DNA of 64,000 nucleotides from Paenibacillus sp. 32O-W (GTDB lineage: Bacteria; Bacillota; Bacilli; Paenibacillales; NBRC-103111): the NCBI RefSeq assembly GCF_007679495.1, contig NZ_VEGP01000019.1, positions 1-64,000 on the forward strand. Reading direction: 5' to 3'. The notes beneath the pieces are model-generated. The model searched no databases. It was not told the origin of the DNA and saw only the letters and a program-made list of their open reading frames with translations. The position numbers and the translations under genes are program-made. The number at the start of each line of letters is the position of its first letter. Position 1 is the first letter of the stretch. Positions 43,682-51,724 of the stretch are shown here, in pieces.

Positions 43682-44278
43682 CTATTGTTCTCGGATTTGA
43701 AGCAGCTCGAAGATTACGAGCAGCATTTCCTCCAGTTTAATTCTTTCGTCAACAAAGTGCTGCAGATTAATTCCATTAAATAAGGCCATGGATGCTGTAG
43801 CAAGAATCCTCGCGTCCAGGGGACTTCCAATAAGGTCTTCGTCCTTCATCACTTGAAAAAAATGCGTGAGGAATTGTCGCCATTCTTCCATTTGTTCAAT
43901 AAGCCTTTCCTTGACCAGGGGAAGCTCATTCGAGTTCATGCATCCATGAATCAGTAATAACGAGGAACCTTGCTCATAAGATTCTCTGATTAACCGTAGA
44001 GAAAATTCCTTGAAATTGCTCAGCATATTCTGATCCTTCCGTGCCAATGCCGCTTTTAATTCATCAAAATAAAAGTCGATTCCTTCCTTGATGATGGTAA
44101 GCAAGAATTCCTCTTTACTAGTGAAATGAGCATAAAAGCCGCCTTTTGAATAACCTGCGTGTTTTACGATTTGCTCGATGCTTGTATTTGAATAGCCTTG
44201 GCGGGAGAACAGCTCTACTCCGGACTTAATTAATCTATCGATTGTTTTCTGTGATTGCTCCTGATTTCCCATTTCCAA
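43682..44278 (-). CDS. TetR/AcrR-family transcriptional regulator, 198 aa
   Basis: Dimeric ligand-responsive repressor. The TetR_N HTH domain is at residues 10-57: SGVELFSRQGYSNTSIEQIV, then HAGYSKGGFYAHFTSKEEFL, which is the recognition helix. The rest is an all-helical ligand-binding domain. A near-palindromic operator lies 67 bases upstream of ATG 44278 at 44345-44362, between this gene and the divergent secreted-protein gene, so both may be controlled. AAAGGAG precedes the start. AT-richer than the nrdJ region. Confidence 0.9.
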   Translation of the reverse strand: MEMGNQEQSQKTIDRLIKSGVELFSRQGYSNTSIEQIVKHAGYSKGGFYAHFTSKEEFLLTIIKEGIDFYFDELKAALARKDQNMLSNFKEFSLRLIRESYEQGSSLLLIHGCMNSNELPLVKERLIEQMEEWRQFLTHFFQVMKDEDLIGSPLDARILATASMALFNGINLQHFVDERIKLEEMLLVIFELLQIREQ

Positions 44279-44344
44279 ATCTCCTTTTATAATTCTGAAG
44301 ACCCATTGATTATAACATATTTTGAAATGTATAATGATCCCTAA

Positions 44345-44362
44345 ATACCGACCGGTTGGTAT
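44345..44362. promoter_or_regulatory. TetR-type operator
   Basis: ATACCGACCGGTTGGTAT is an 18-bp near-perfect palindrome centred on CCGG. The ACCGACCGGT half-site form is common among AcrR/QacR-like TetR operators. It lies between the divergent TetR gene and the gene at 44430. Confidence 0.8.
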
Positions 44363-44429
44363 GAAGACGGAGTGAAAAGTTTTTCGTAAGCAATCTCTCG
44401 GTGAGAAAATAGTAAAGGAGACATCGATA

Positions 44430-44900
44430 ATGAATAAAAAGAGTTGGATGATTGCGGCGGCATTTGTTGTACTTTTGACTCTCGTATTCTTACCTGTCCA
44501 GCAGTCTTACAGTGCGGAGGGCTCTGAGACAGCCGGAATTACAGGCAGTGCGCTTGATGGCAAGTTTCATCTTAGTCACGTGATCAAAATCTACGTACCG
44601 TCTACGGTAAAGGGCAACATCCCGATTACCGAGGAAGCACAGCAAAGATTCGTTGATGAGGCGCTTACGAATTTCTCGGAATGGTTTGGGGGCGCTACCG
44701 CTGTGGATGGGGAAGGAGCTTGGGTCGATAAAGATAAGACTTTGATTAAGGAAAACGTCACGATTGTTTACGCTTTCGCCGAAAAGCTCGATAAAAAATC
44801 GATTGATCAAGTGGTGGCTTACGCGAAGCAGCTGAAAGAAGATTTGGCACAGTCTTCGGTATCCCTCGAAGTGGATGGCAAAATGTATTTTATAGAGTAA
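44430..44900 (+). CDS. Secreted protein of unknown function (DUF3574-like), 156 aa
   Basis: Residues 1-30 are a signal peptide (MIAAAFVVLLTLVFLPVQQSYSA). The mature part reads HVIKIYVPSTVKGNIPITEE, NFSEWFGGATAVDGEGAWVD and KENVTIVYAFAEKLDKKSID. This alternating strand-helix order resembles the DUF3574 group of small beta-alpha proteins; the match is tentative. AAAGGAG precedes ATG 44430. The gene is divergent from the TetR gene across a palindromic operator, so it is a likely TetR target. A terminator follows at 45002. Confidence 0.65.
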   Translation: MNKKSWMIAAAFVVLLTLVFLPVQQSYSAEGSETAGITGSALDGKFHLSHVIKIYVPSTVKGNIPITEEAQQRFVDEALTNFSEWFGGATAVDGEGAWVDKDKTLIKENVTIVYAFAEKLDKKSIDQVVAYAKQLKEDLAQSSVSLEVDGKMYFIE

Positions 44901-45001
44901 AAAAGTTTCGTCAGCAAGACTGGGTACCATTGGAATTGCAGTCGAAGTAGGACGTGGGAATCGTTTCTTTTCGTAAGGAATAATTTATGAGATGTCATCG
45001 A

Positions 45002-45034
45002 CTCGTACCTTTAGGGTGCGGGCTTTTTTTTGTT
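45002..45034 (+). terminator. Rho-independent terminator
   Basis: CTCGTACC-TTTAG-GGTGCGGG stem with two wobble pairs, followed by TTTTTTTT. Confidence 0.8.
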
Positions 45035-45145
45035 CAACGAATAAAATGCTGAATGATATTGCCAATAGTATTCATTATTGAAGAAACTTTTTTTCTTTGT
45101 TATAATCCTTTTGAATTTCCAACTATTAGAAAATAGAGGAGTGTA

Positions 45146-46199
45146 ATGATGGCTATCATTTCTTTACATGATGTAGTAAAGGAATATAAGCAATATAAGC
45201 GATATAAAGGGTTCTGGGGGTCATTTCGCAATTTGGTCACTCAGGAATATTCTATTAATCGAGCAGTAGAAGAGATCTCTTTTTCAATAGCCAAGGGAGA
45301 GGCCGTTGGACTGCTTGGGCAAAATGGTGCAGGCAAATCAACAATTATTAAAATGCTGACAGGCATTCTTGTCCCCACTTCGGGCCATGTTCTTGTTCGC
45401 GGAAACAATCCGCATAAAAAGAGAAGAGAAAATAATCGGCATATCGGAGTTGTATTTGGACAGAGGAGTCAGTTGTGGTGGGATCTTCCTGTCGCCGATT
45501 CGTTTGATTTGCACAGGCATATTTATAAAATACCCCTTAAATCATACAAGGAAAATTATAATAAATACATTGAATTGCTGGGCATGCATTCATTCATCAC
45601 ACAGCCTGTACGTCAATTAAGTTTGGGGCAGCGGATGCGCGCAGAAATTGCGATCTCCCTCTTGCATGAGCCCGACATTTTATTTCTGGATGAGCCTACG
45701 ATCGGGTTGGATATTATGGCAAAGGACCGGATACGGGAGTTTCTGCGAACCGTAAATCAGGAGAAAAAAGTAACTATCATTCTGACAACCCATGATATGA
45801 AAGATATCGATGAGATTTGTCCCCGATTGCTGGTTGTGAACAAAGGGAAGTTAGTTTATGACGGCGAGGTCAAGCAATTGAAGGAGCAGTTAGGCGGGGG
45901 GCAGAAGGTGACGATTGAATTTGCCGATCCAATCCATCCTATATCTATTCCCGGTGCCCAATTGATTCAATGAAGGAAAGCGCAAGCATTATCAGTTTTC
46001 TCGGAATAATGCTTCTGTTTTTGAACAAATCAGCAAAATAGCAGCACAGCATCCGGTTATCGACGTGACGATGCGGGAGAACGATATTGAGGACGTCATA
46101 AGGTCTTTATACCAACACCTGGAGGGTGAAGGTTCTGAAAGCGATAAAAGTATGCAAGGATTGTCCAATTTCGTGGAGAAGAAGGTGGCCGGCACATGA
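45146..46199 (+). pseudogene. ABC-2 exporter ATP-binding protein, frameshifted near 45970
   Basis: ATPase of an ABC-2 type exporter. All nucleotide-binding motifs are intact before the shift: Walker A GQNGAGKST, Q-loop FGQRSQLWWD, signature LSLGQRMR, Walker B ILFLDEPT and H-loop LTTHD. The frame stops at 45973 after QLIQ. Adding one base at 45971 lets translation continue EGKRKHYQFSRNNASVFEQI to VRSLYQ-like family end and stop at 46199, giving about 351 residues, the family length. The next gene's ATG (46196) overlaps this second stop, as expected if the original gene ended there. The core ATPase could still be made as a 275-residue protein. Programmed frameshifting is unlikely, since there is no slippery heptamer. 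Sequencing error is possible. Confidence 0.75.
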
Positions 46200-46984
46200 T
46201 GGCTTATTTCTCCCAAGCCATGAAATCGTTCTCAAGAAGTATGGCCTATCGGGCTGAAGTATGGCTACAAATTGGCGGCAACATCCTTTTTCTTCTCATT
46301 CAAATATCGATATGGAAAGCCCTGCTTGGAGATTCCATTACGAGTGGTGTAGGACTTAAAGAAATGGTAATCTATTCCATATTGAATACGAGCTTATCTA
46401 TCATACTGATGACACATGTACATAACCAGGTTGATGAGAGTTTGAAGACGGGCGGAATAATGATGCATCTTGTAAAACCGCTTCGCTATCCTTTCTTTTT
46501 GTTTGCCGATGAAGCGGGGAAAAACATGTATAAGATTGTTTTTCAGTTGATACCGACTTTGCTTATTGCCGCGTTGCTCTTCGGGCTGCAGCCGATCTCC
46601 GCAACTCATGATCTCATTCCCTTTGTGGCCACTGTTATGATCGCCTTGTTGATTTCTTTTGGGATTGGCTATCTTATTGCCCTGGTCGCCTTTTGGTTTA
46701 TGACAACCTTTGCTCTAAGGTGGACGGTGGGAGGACTTATTAAAATTTTTTCAGGTTCATTTATCCCGCTATGGTTCTTCCCTCCGGTCTGGCAGGATAT
46801 TGCCAATATGCTGCCTTTCAAGTTTCTGGGATTTGTTCCTGCTGCAGTTTATTTAGGGAAAATGACATCAAACGAAATCTATCAAAATATCATTGTCGGC
46901 TTGATTTGGATTGCTATTCTGTACGGTTTGGTATCGTTATTATGGTGGAAGGCACTACGGCGTCTGGCAATACAAGGCGGTTAA
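46196..46984 (+). CDS. ABC-2 family transporter permease, 262 aa
   Basis: Membrane subunit of the same exporter. Six transmembrane helices are apparent. The N-terminal MMAYFSQAMKSFSRSMAYRAEVWLQIGGNILFLL and the central LKTGGIMMHLVKPLRYPFFLFADE match the two-permease ABC-2 family (with a daunorubicin-type ATPase) common in Bacillales. The start overlaps the shifted reading frame of the ATPase by four bases. An intact frame throughout contrasts with its two damaged partners. The substrate is unknown. Confidence 0.82.
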   Translation: MMAYFSQAMKSFSRSMAYRAEVWLQIGGNILFLLIQISIWKALLGDSITSGVGLKEMVIYSILNTSLSIILMTHVHNQVDESLKTGGIMMHLVKPLRYPFFLFADEAGKNMYKIVFQLIPTLLIAALLFGLQPISATHDLIPFVATVMIALLISFGIGYLIALVAFWFMTTFALRWTVGGLIKIFSGSFIPLWFFPPVWQDIANMLPFKFLGFVPAAVYLGKMTSNEIYQNIIVGLIWIAILYGLVSLLWWKALRRLAIQGG

Positions 46985-47011
46985 CAGATTATGTAGAAAA
47001 AGAAGGGATCC

Positions 47012-47780
47012 TATGGGCTTGTCGCTATTTTTGCGTTTCGTTCTATATAAATTTAAATCGCAGATGGAATATCGTGGGGCATTCCTAATCGGGATCTGGG
47101 GGCAGGGATTAGGATATGTTGCAGACTTTGTTGTGCTATGGCTGTTGGTGCAAAAATTTCAAACGATTAACGGATGGAATTGGTCTGAGATAGCACTGCT
47201 CGTTAGTCTTAATGTATTTACTTACGCGCTTGGCGCATCATTTTTTTACCATATGACGGGTTTCGATTCATTGGTTATAAGCGGGGGATTCGACCGCTAT
47301 TGACTTCACCTCTTCATCCGCTTACCCACCTTAGCGCAAATCAATTCAATATAGGGTATATTGCGCATTTCATCGTTGCCGGTTCGTTTTTAATTTGGTC
47401 GTTAGTGCAATTGGAGACCGATTGGTCCATTGCCACCATATTTTTTCTTGGTGTCGTATTAGTCAGCGGCGGGTTGATGCATGCTGCCGCATTCATTTTC
47501 TACAAGATCTCAGTTTTTATTTACTTTGTATGGCGCGTTGCGTGACTTTATATCTTATCCCATATCCATTTATGGTTTCTTCGTGCAAACGCTGCTAACC
47601 TTCGGTATTCCGTTTGCGTTTATTAATTATTACCCATCCGTCGTCATCCTTTCCAAGGATGGGGGAATATTCCCGACTTGGTTAGGTTTAATTGCCCCTC
47701 TAGTTGCCGTAGCTTGTTTCTTGCTTTCACTTTTGATGTGGTTTTATGGAATTAAAAGATATCAGAGTGCGGGAGGATAA
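47012..47780 (+). pseudogene. Second ABC-2 permease, two frameshifts
   Basis: Begins MGLSLFLRFVLYKFKSQMEY, matching the partner-permease family, with GAAGGGA before ATG 47012. The first frame ends at 47303 after ISGGFDRY. Removing a shift near 47295 restores the family text LLTSPLHPLTHLSANQFNIG in the next frame. That frame is lost again near 47502, after which TRSQFLFTLYGALRDFISYP and IPFAFINYYPSVVILSKDGG continue in the original frame to 47780. So one base is lost and one gained, about 205 bases apart. The gene is about 256 codons long and probably not functional as read. Confidence 0.8.
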
Positions 47781-47816
47781 ATCTTCGATTTCCTCGATAA
47801 TTAACGTGTTCACTGA

Positions 47817-47876
47817 AAAAACAAGCGATCCTCGAGGAGACGGTTAAACTATAATCTCCAGGGATCGCTTGTTTTG
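47817..47876. terminator. Bidirectional terminator
   Basis: AAACAAGCGATCC and GGGATCGCTTGTTTT arms, with an inner GGAGA/TCTCC stem. It lies between the ABC operon and the convergent methyltransferase gene. Confidence 0.85.
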
Positions 47877-47916
47877 CTTATGTTGAAATGACGAGCTTCT
47901 TTTGTTGTTGCTACCC

Positions 47917-48798
47917 TTATATCATTTTCTTGTTTACCCCGACTAAAATATCCAAATCTATTGTGATCTGCGCGGAGTCTTGATTTTTGAACATATCCGT
48001 GTGCAATTTGTCTGACGACCAGGCAAGAGGGGTCATTTGTGTCAAATGATCCATTTCCTTCCGGTTTAATTTTTTGGCATAGCTGATATGGGCAGCATCC
48101 AGTAAATCGAAGTGTTTTTTAAAAAGCTCCGCGGATTCATCATTTTTATATTGCTCTTTTTCATTGTTTTCAAAGAAGGCTTTTCGCAGCTCCAATAAAT
48201 AATCGGGCCGAGGCACGACTTTAATGATCAACCCGTCAGGAACCAAAACCCTCTTGAATTCCTTATAATTCGAGGGAGACAAAATATTCAATATGACATG
48301 GAACGAATCATCTCTGAACGGCAGCTTGGCTAAATCGCTAACAAGCCAAATGTGGTTTTCGTATCTTTTGGAAGCCAGGTTAATAGCCTCCTTCGATATA
48401 TCCAGGCCGAATCCGGTCATGGCTGGGTGTATCCGCTCATTCAAAATTTTCTGCAGATGAGAGCCTTCTCCGCAGCCTAAATCTACAACCATTAAAGGAG
48501 ATGCGGAGGCAGCCGCATGCCCTTGTATACATCTTACGATGGCTTCATGCAAAGGAGTATATAATTCACTTTCGGCAATCATTTTGTGTCTTGCTTCAAA
48601 TAATTCTTTTTTGTAATGACTGTTAGCGGGACGGGTCAGTAAATTCAGATAGCCGGTTTTGGCAAAATCAAATGTATGCTTATTAAGGCACCTCATGCTT
48701 TTTAGTTCCGTTACCTTCATCGAACCGCTGCAGTGGGGGCATTTGAAGATCGTTTCAAATGTCTTCGCTATTTTTGCGCTGTTGTTTAACTTGTTCAT
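47917..48798 (-). CDS. 23S rRNA (guanine-N1)-methyltransferase, RlmA/TlrB-like, 293 aa
   Basis: SAM-dependent methyltransferase that would methylate N1 of a guanine in helix 35 of 23S rRNA (G745 or G748). Some relatives (TlrB) give tylosin resistance. N-terminal zinc finger: CPHCSGSMKVTELKSMRCLN followed by KHTFDFAKTGYLNLL. SAM-binding motif VVDLGCGEGSHL near residue 107, then FGLDISKEAINLASKRY and ILNILSPSNYKEFKRVLVPDG. AAGAAAGGGAGAG precedes ATG 48798. The 5' leader contains a seven-codon upstream ORF, competing hairpins and an intrinsic terminator, so expression is probably induced by ribosome stalling, for example by an antibiotic. Confidence 0.85.
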   Translation of the reverse strand: MNKLNNSAKIAKTFETIFKCPHCSGSMKVTELKSMRCLNKHTFDFAKTGYLNLLTRPANSHYKKELFEARHKMIAESELYTPLHEAIVRCIQGHAAASASPLMVVDLGCGEGSHLQKILNERIHPAMTGFGLDISKEAINLASKRYENHIWLVSDLAKLPFRDDSFHVILNILSPSNYKEFKRVLVPDGLIIKVVPRPDYLLELRKAFFENNEKEQYKNDESAELFKKHFDLLDAAHISYAKKLNRKEMDHLTQMTPLAWSSDKLHTDMFKNQDSAQITIDLDILVGVNKKMI

Positions 48799-48821
48799 TC
48801 TGTCTCTCCCTTTCTTACCAA

Positions 48822-48929
48822 AATAAAAAAATCACAGGCTATTTGCCCGTGATTCAGAGTAAATGGGAAGAAGACCTTACAGGTAAGGTTTATTATATGA
48901 AAATAGTCGTAGCCCAATAAACCTTCCCC
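48822..48929 (-). promoter_or_regulatory. Probable transcription attenuator of the methyltransferase gene
   Basis: Read on the minus strand: AAGGTTTATT pairs with AATAAACCTT (10 bp); the overlapping ACCTTAC-CT-GTAAGGT forms an alternative hairpin. An intrinsic terminator AATCACGGGC-AAATA-GCCTGTGATT plus TTTTTTATTTT follows (48822-48854). It all lies between a short upstream ORF and the coding start, the layout of ribosome-mediated antibiotic-responsive attenuators. Confidence 0.75.
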
Positions 48930-48953
48930 TTAATACAAAGAGAAGGTAATCAT
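48930..48953 (-). CDS. Leader peptide MITFSLY of the methyltransferase attenuator
   Basis: A seven-codon ORF ending in TAA immediately upstream of the first attenuator arm. If a ribosome stalls on it, the 10-bp stem just downstream would be disrupted. No strong ribosome binding site is visible, so translation is uncertain. Confidence 0.5.
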   Translation of the reverse strand: MITFSLY

Positions 48954-48960
48954 CTGCATA

Positions 48961-49055
48961 CAAGGATAAACGGCTATCGCCGTCCATAGGACGGGCGCGT
49001 TTACCGATGAAATATAAGAACAGGTATAGATAAAAACTTATACTTTCTTATATTT
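48961..49055 (-). repeat. Structured intergenic repeat, copy D (complete)
   Basis: The full form on the minus strand: AAATATAAGAAAGTATAAG, a short loop, CTATACCTGTTCTTATATT, TTCATC, GGTAAACGCGCC, GTCC-TAT-GGACGG and GATAGCCGTTTATCCTTG. It is in the same orientation as the methyltransferase gene and ends 7 bases before the leader peptide start. Its promoter may lie within or beyond it. Confidence 0.85.
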
Positions 49056-49127
49056 AAATAAAAGAAAGGCAGATTAACCCGCCTTTCTTCATTAATTTAT
49101 TGCGTAATGAAGATTATTAAAAATGGG

Positions 49128-49214
49128 CAGACTGATCCCGTTTACTCTGTTTTAAGACAAACAGAGTCTTTGAACATATTCAATTACTTGTTCAAAGAAG
49201 GGAGTCGCAGTCTG
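49128..49214. repeat. Three-way-junction palindrome
   Basis: Outer arms CAGACTG (49128-49134) and CAGTCTG (49208-49214), with CCC/GGG inside. They enclose two perfect 9-bp hairpins: ACTCTGTTT-TAAGAC-AAACAGAGT (49144-49167) and CTTTGAACA-12 bases-TGTTCAAAG (49168-49197). No coding potential. It may be a structured RNA or a remnant of a palindromic mobile element. Confidence 0.7.
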
Positions 49215-49310
49215 ATATAGTACACCATTATTTAATAATCCTCCTCAAGATTTAAAGAGATACCTGAACTATAGCATGACTTTAAGGAATATTCAAGACG
49301 CATATTCAAA

Positions 49311-49352
49311 CAATTGCCCGTCACCCCGGAACTCCGATAACGGGCAATTGTT
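49311..49352 (-). terminator. Terminator of the serine-hydrolase gene
   Basis: CAATTGCCCGT and ACGGGCAATTG arms (11-bp perfect stem) about 25 bases after the stop, followed on the minus strand by TTTGAATAT. Confidence 0.75.
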
Positions 49353-49375
49353 AATTAAATACCTACTTCTCAGGA

Positions 49376-51454
49376 TCAATAAATCTGGCGCAGCATGAAA
49401 TAGAGCAGAGCGGCGGCTTCCTGCCGAAGCAGAACGTCTTTGGAACGGAACTGGACGGAGCCGTTGGCCGAAACAATTACTTCCGGCCCGAACATCCGGT
49501 TGGCCACCAGGCCTTGAACCGCTTCACGGGCCCATTCATCCGTTTCATCAGCGAGGATGGCTTCCCCAGGCTGAGTCCCGAACGTCTTCATCAGGTTCCA
49601 CAGCATGACGGCAGCTTCCTGACGGGTAACCGGCTTATCCGGCTCGAAGATGCCGGGAGCCGTTCCCCGGACGATTCCCGATTCCAGTGCGGTTTGCAGC
49701 AGGGCGGCTTCCGGATGCTGCGCGGCATCGGCAAACATCACCGGGACTTTCGATGGCTCCAGCCCGAGTGCAGTTACGATTTGCGAGGCAAACTGGGCTC
49801 TTGTCATCGGGATCTCCGGCCCGAACGAACCGTCCGGCTCAGGGCGAATGATTTCCAATTCAGCCAGCTCCCGGATATAAGAGGCATAAGGATGATGATC
49901 GGGAACATCGATAAATCCGTCCGGTTCGGCCATTTTCTCCGCCCAGGAAACCGGATTATTGTAGAACAGGTAAAGGATGCTTCCATCTTCCCGTTCTTTG
50001 AAGGCAAGAGGCTGCCCGTCTTCATCTTCAAACAGGAGGGCATCCCGCTGGCGCAATATTTTCGACGTTTTGCCGGACTGAACCTCTAATTGGCCTTCCG
50101 GCGTTACGGAAACGCGGCTGACCAGAAACTTCTGCCGCAAATCCCGGTAAGTTCCCTCAAAACGCAGAAGTTCCTCCCGCGTGGACGTTATATACTCCTT
50201 CGGCTCCGATTCCGGAAAATACCGGTCCATGAAGGCATTGAACCATTCTTTTCTCAATTCGGCCGTCAAAGTGTCATCTTTATTATAGGCAATAAAGGCA
50301 CCGGTGTTATGCTCGGGAAGCAGCCACATCCACGATGAAAATCCCGGGATATTTCCTCCTTTACCAATGACGGAATGCCCATTATGGTGATTGTGGTAAG
50401 CCGTTTCGAAGCCATAGCCCATATGCGGCACCTCGGGATGAATGGCATTATGGATTTGCTGCATCTGTAGTACGCTTTCTTCCTCCAGGACGCGGGCATT
50501 ATCCAGGGCTCCTCCATTCAATTGCATCAGCATAAATCTGGTAATGTCCGAAGCTGTGGCAAACAGGCTGCCCTGCGGCATATCGGTTGGTTTGAGAGTA
50601 TATAGCGGTACAGGCTGTCCCAAGGAGCTGTACCCGGTTGCCAGCTTGTCGCGAATGGAGTCTTTAAGCAAGAAGCTGCTGCTGTTCATGTTCAGCGGCT
50701 GAAAAATATGTTGATCCACATATTCATTGAATGGCATCCCCGATAAGTTCTGTACAATGTATCCTTGCAGCATGGAAGCGAAATTGTCATAAGTAAATGT
50801 AGTTCCGGGTTGGCGGACGACGGTAGGCATGTGCTCTTTAATATAATCTTCCATTGGAGTGAAGAGTCCCAGATCCATATGTATGTCGGTGCGCTTAAGA
50901 TCGGGAAAATCGAAGCCGGTCGTATGCGTCAGCAGATGCTTCAGGGTCAATGGAGTTCCTGAAGGATTGTTTAGCTGAATATCCCCCATATAGGTTTGGA
51001 TATCCGATGTAAGATCGAGCTTGCCTTGCTCCAGCAGCTGCATGACCGCCGTCGCGGTAAATACTTTGGATACGGAGCCGACTCTAAGGACGGTAGTATC
51101 CGGATCCATCGGAATTTTGCGCTCCCTGTCTGCATAACCGTAGCCTTTGGACAGAATGATCTCTCCGTCTTTGATGACGATCAGTACGGCTCCCGGAATG
51201 TCCATCGCCTGCACGTCGTCCCGGGCAAAGAATTGGTCCGCAAACGATTCAATATCGTCGGCGTTCAGCAAAGCGGTTGTCCCAGCCTCGGCGGAAGGAC
51301 GGGCTGCTGCCATAGGTCTGCTCTCTTGCTCCATCTCTTTTTCTTGCGCGGAACCGGGTAAGCCCGTCCCGTAAGCGGCAGGAAGAACAGAAGCGGAAAC
51401 TGCTAAAGCTGCGGATAAAGCGAGGCATTTTTTTCTCCCCCATGTTATTTTCAA
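49376..51454 (-). CDS. Secreted serine hydrolase (class C beta-lactamase fold) with three SLH domains, 692 aa
   Basis: Exported serine hydrolase held on the cell surface by S-layer homology domains. The start is TTG 51454: AAGGAGGT lies 8 bases upstream and the following basic-hydrophobic stretch (GRKKCLALSAALAVSASVLP) is a signal peptide. The frame extends to ATG 51520, without a site. The beta-lactamase domain (about 70-430) has the nucleophile motif S-V-S-K in VGSVSKVFTATAV and the Tyr motif YDNFASML. A lipocalin-like C-terminal module (about 430-515) follows, then three SLH repeats, beginning PYASYIRELAELEIIRPEPD, VMFADAAQHPEAALLQTALE and WAREAVQGLVANRMFG. Substrates could be D-amino peptides or esters; resistance activity cannot be assumed. 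Confidence 0.9.
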   Translation of the reverse strand: MKITWGRKKCLALSAALAVSASVLPAAYGTGLPGSAQEKEMEQESRPMAAARPSAEAGTTALLNADDIESFADQFFARDDVQAMDIPGAVLIVIKDGEIILSKGYGYADRERKIPMDPDTTVLRVGSVSKVFTATAVMQLLEQGKLDLTSDIQTYMGDIQLNNPSGTPLTLKHLLTHTTGFDFPDLKRTDIHMDLGLFTPMEDYIKEHMPTVVRQPGTTFTYDNFASMLQGYIVQNLSGMPFNEYVDQHIFQPLNMNSSSFLLKDSIRDKLATGYSSLGQPVPLYTLKPTDMPQGSLFATASDITRFMLMQLNGGALDNARVLEEESVLQMQQIHNAIHPEVPHMGYGFETAYHNHHNGHSVIGKGGNIPGFSSWMWLLPEHNTGAFIAYNKDDTLTAELRKEWFNAFMDRYFPESEPKEYITSTREELLRFEGTYRDLRQKFLVSRVSVTPEGQLEVQSGKTSKILRQRDALLFEDEDGQPLAFKEREDGSILYLFYNNPVSWAEKMAEPDGFIDVPDHHPYASYIRELAELEIIRPEPDGSFGPEIPMTRAQFASQIVTALGLEPSKVPVMFADAAQHPEAALLQTALESGIVRGTAPGIFEPDKPVTRQEAAVMLWNLMKTFGTQPGEAILADETDEWAREAVQGLVANRMFGPEVIVSANGSVQFRSKDVLLRQEAAALLYFMLRQIY

Positions 51455-51648
51455 TCGAATGACCTCCTTATATGATGACGAATCTGAAGATAGTACGCCC
51501 AAGGAAAGGATTTCGTTCATTGAACTCTTGTCAAACGATTATTTCTCTCTCTTTTAACAAAAAGTAAAGGTAAAGCATTGGAAGCTCGGTTCGGGAGATT
51601 GTAATTTTTCGGTAATAATTTAAATAAAGATCGGGGATTTTTCTACAG

Positions 51649-51677
51649 TTGACAAAGGAACCGGTTTGGACTAGGAT
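51649..51677 (+). promoter_or_regulatory. Sigma-A promoter of the purine permease
   Basis: TTGACA (51649-51654), 17-base spacer, TAGGAT (51672-51677). About 48 bases separate it from ATG 51725, leaving no room for a purine riboswitch. Confidence 0.7.
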
Positions 51678-51724
51678 ACGGAAGTGTTGTTTTGCATGAG
51701 ATACGGGAAGGAGCTTTTTTTGAC

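Larger units (their letters stand above)
48799..49375. other. Structured region upstream of the methyltransferase
   Basis: Contains, from left to right: the attenuator and leader peptide, copy D of the structured repeat, a small hairpin AAGAAAGGC/GCCTTTCTT (about 49072-49090), a three-way-junction palindrome (49128-49214) and the terminator of the serine-hydrolase gene. Almost every part of this stretch can fold. Confidence 0.6.

Noticed and set aside
45960-45980. Programmed ribosomal frameshift in the ABC ATPase
   Set aside because: No slippery heptamer or downstream hairpin at the site, and the partner permease has two more shifts, so decay or sequencing error is more likely.
51455-51724. 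Purine riboswitch before the AzgA permease
   Set aside because: The promoter at 51649-51677 leaves a leader of about 40 bases, too short for one.
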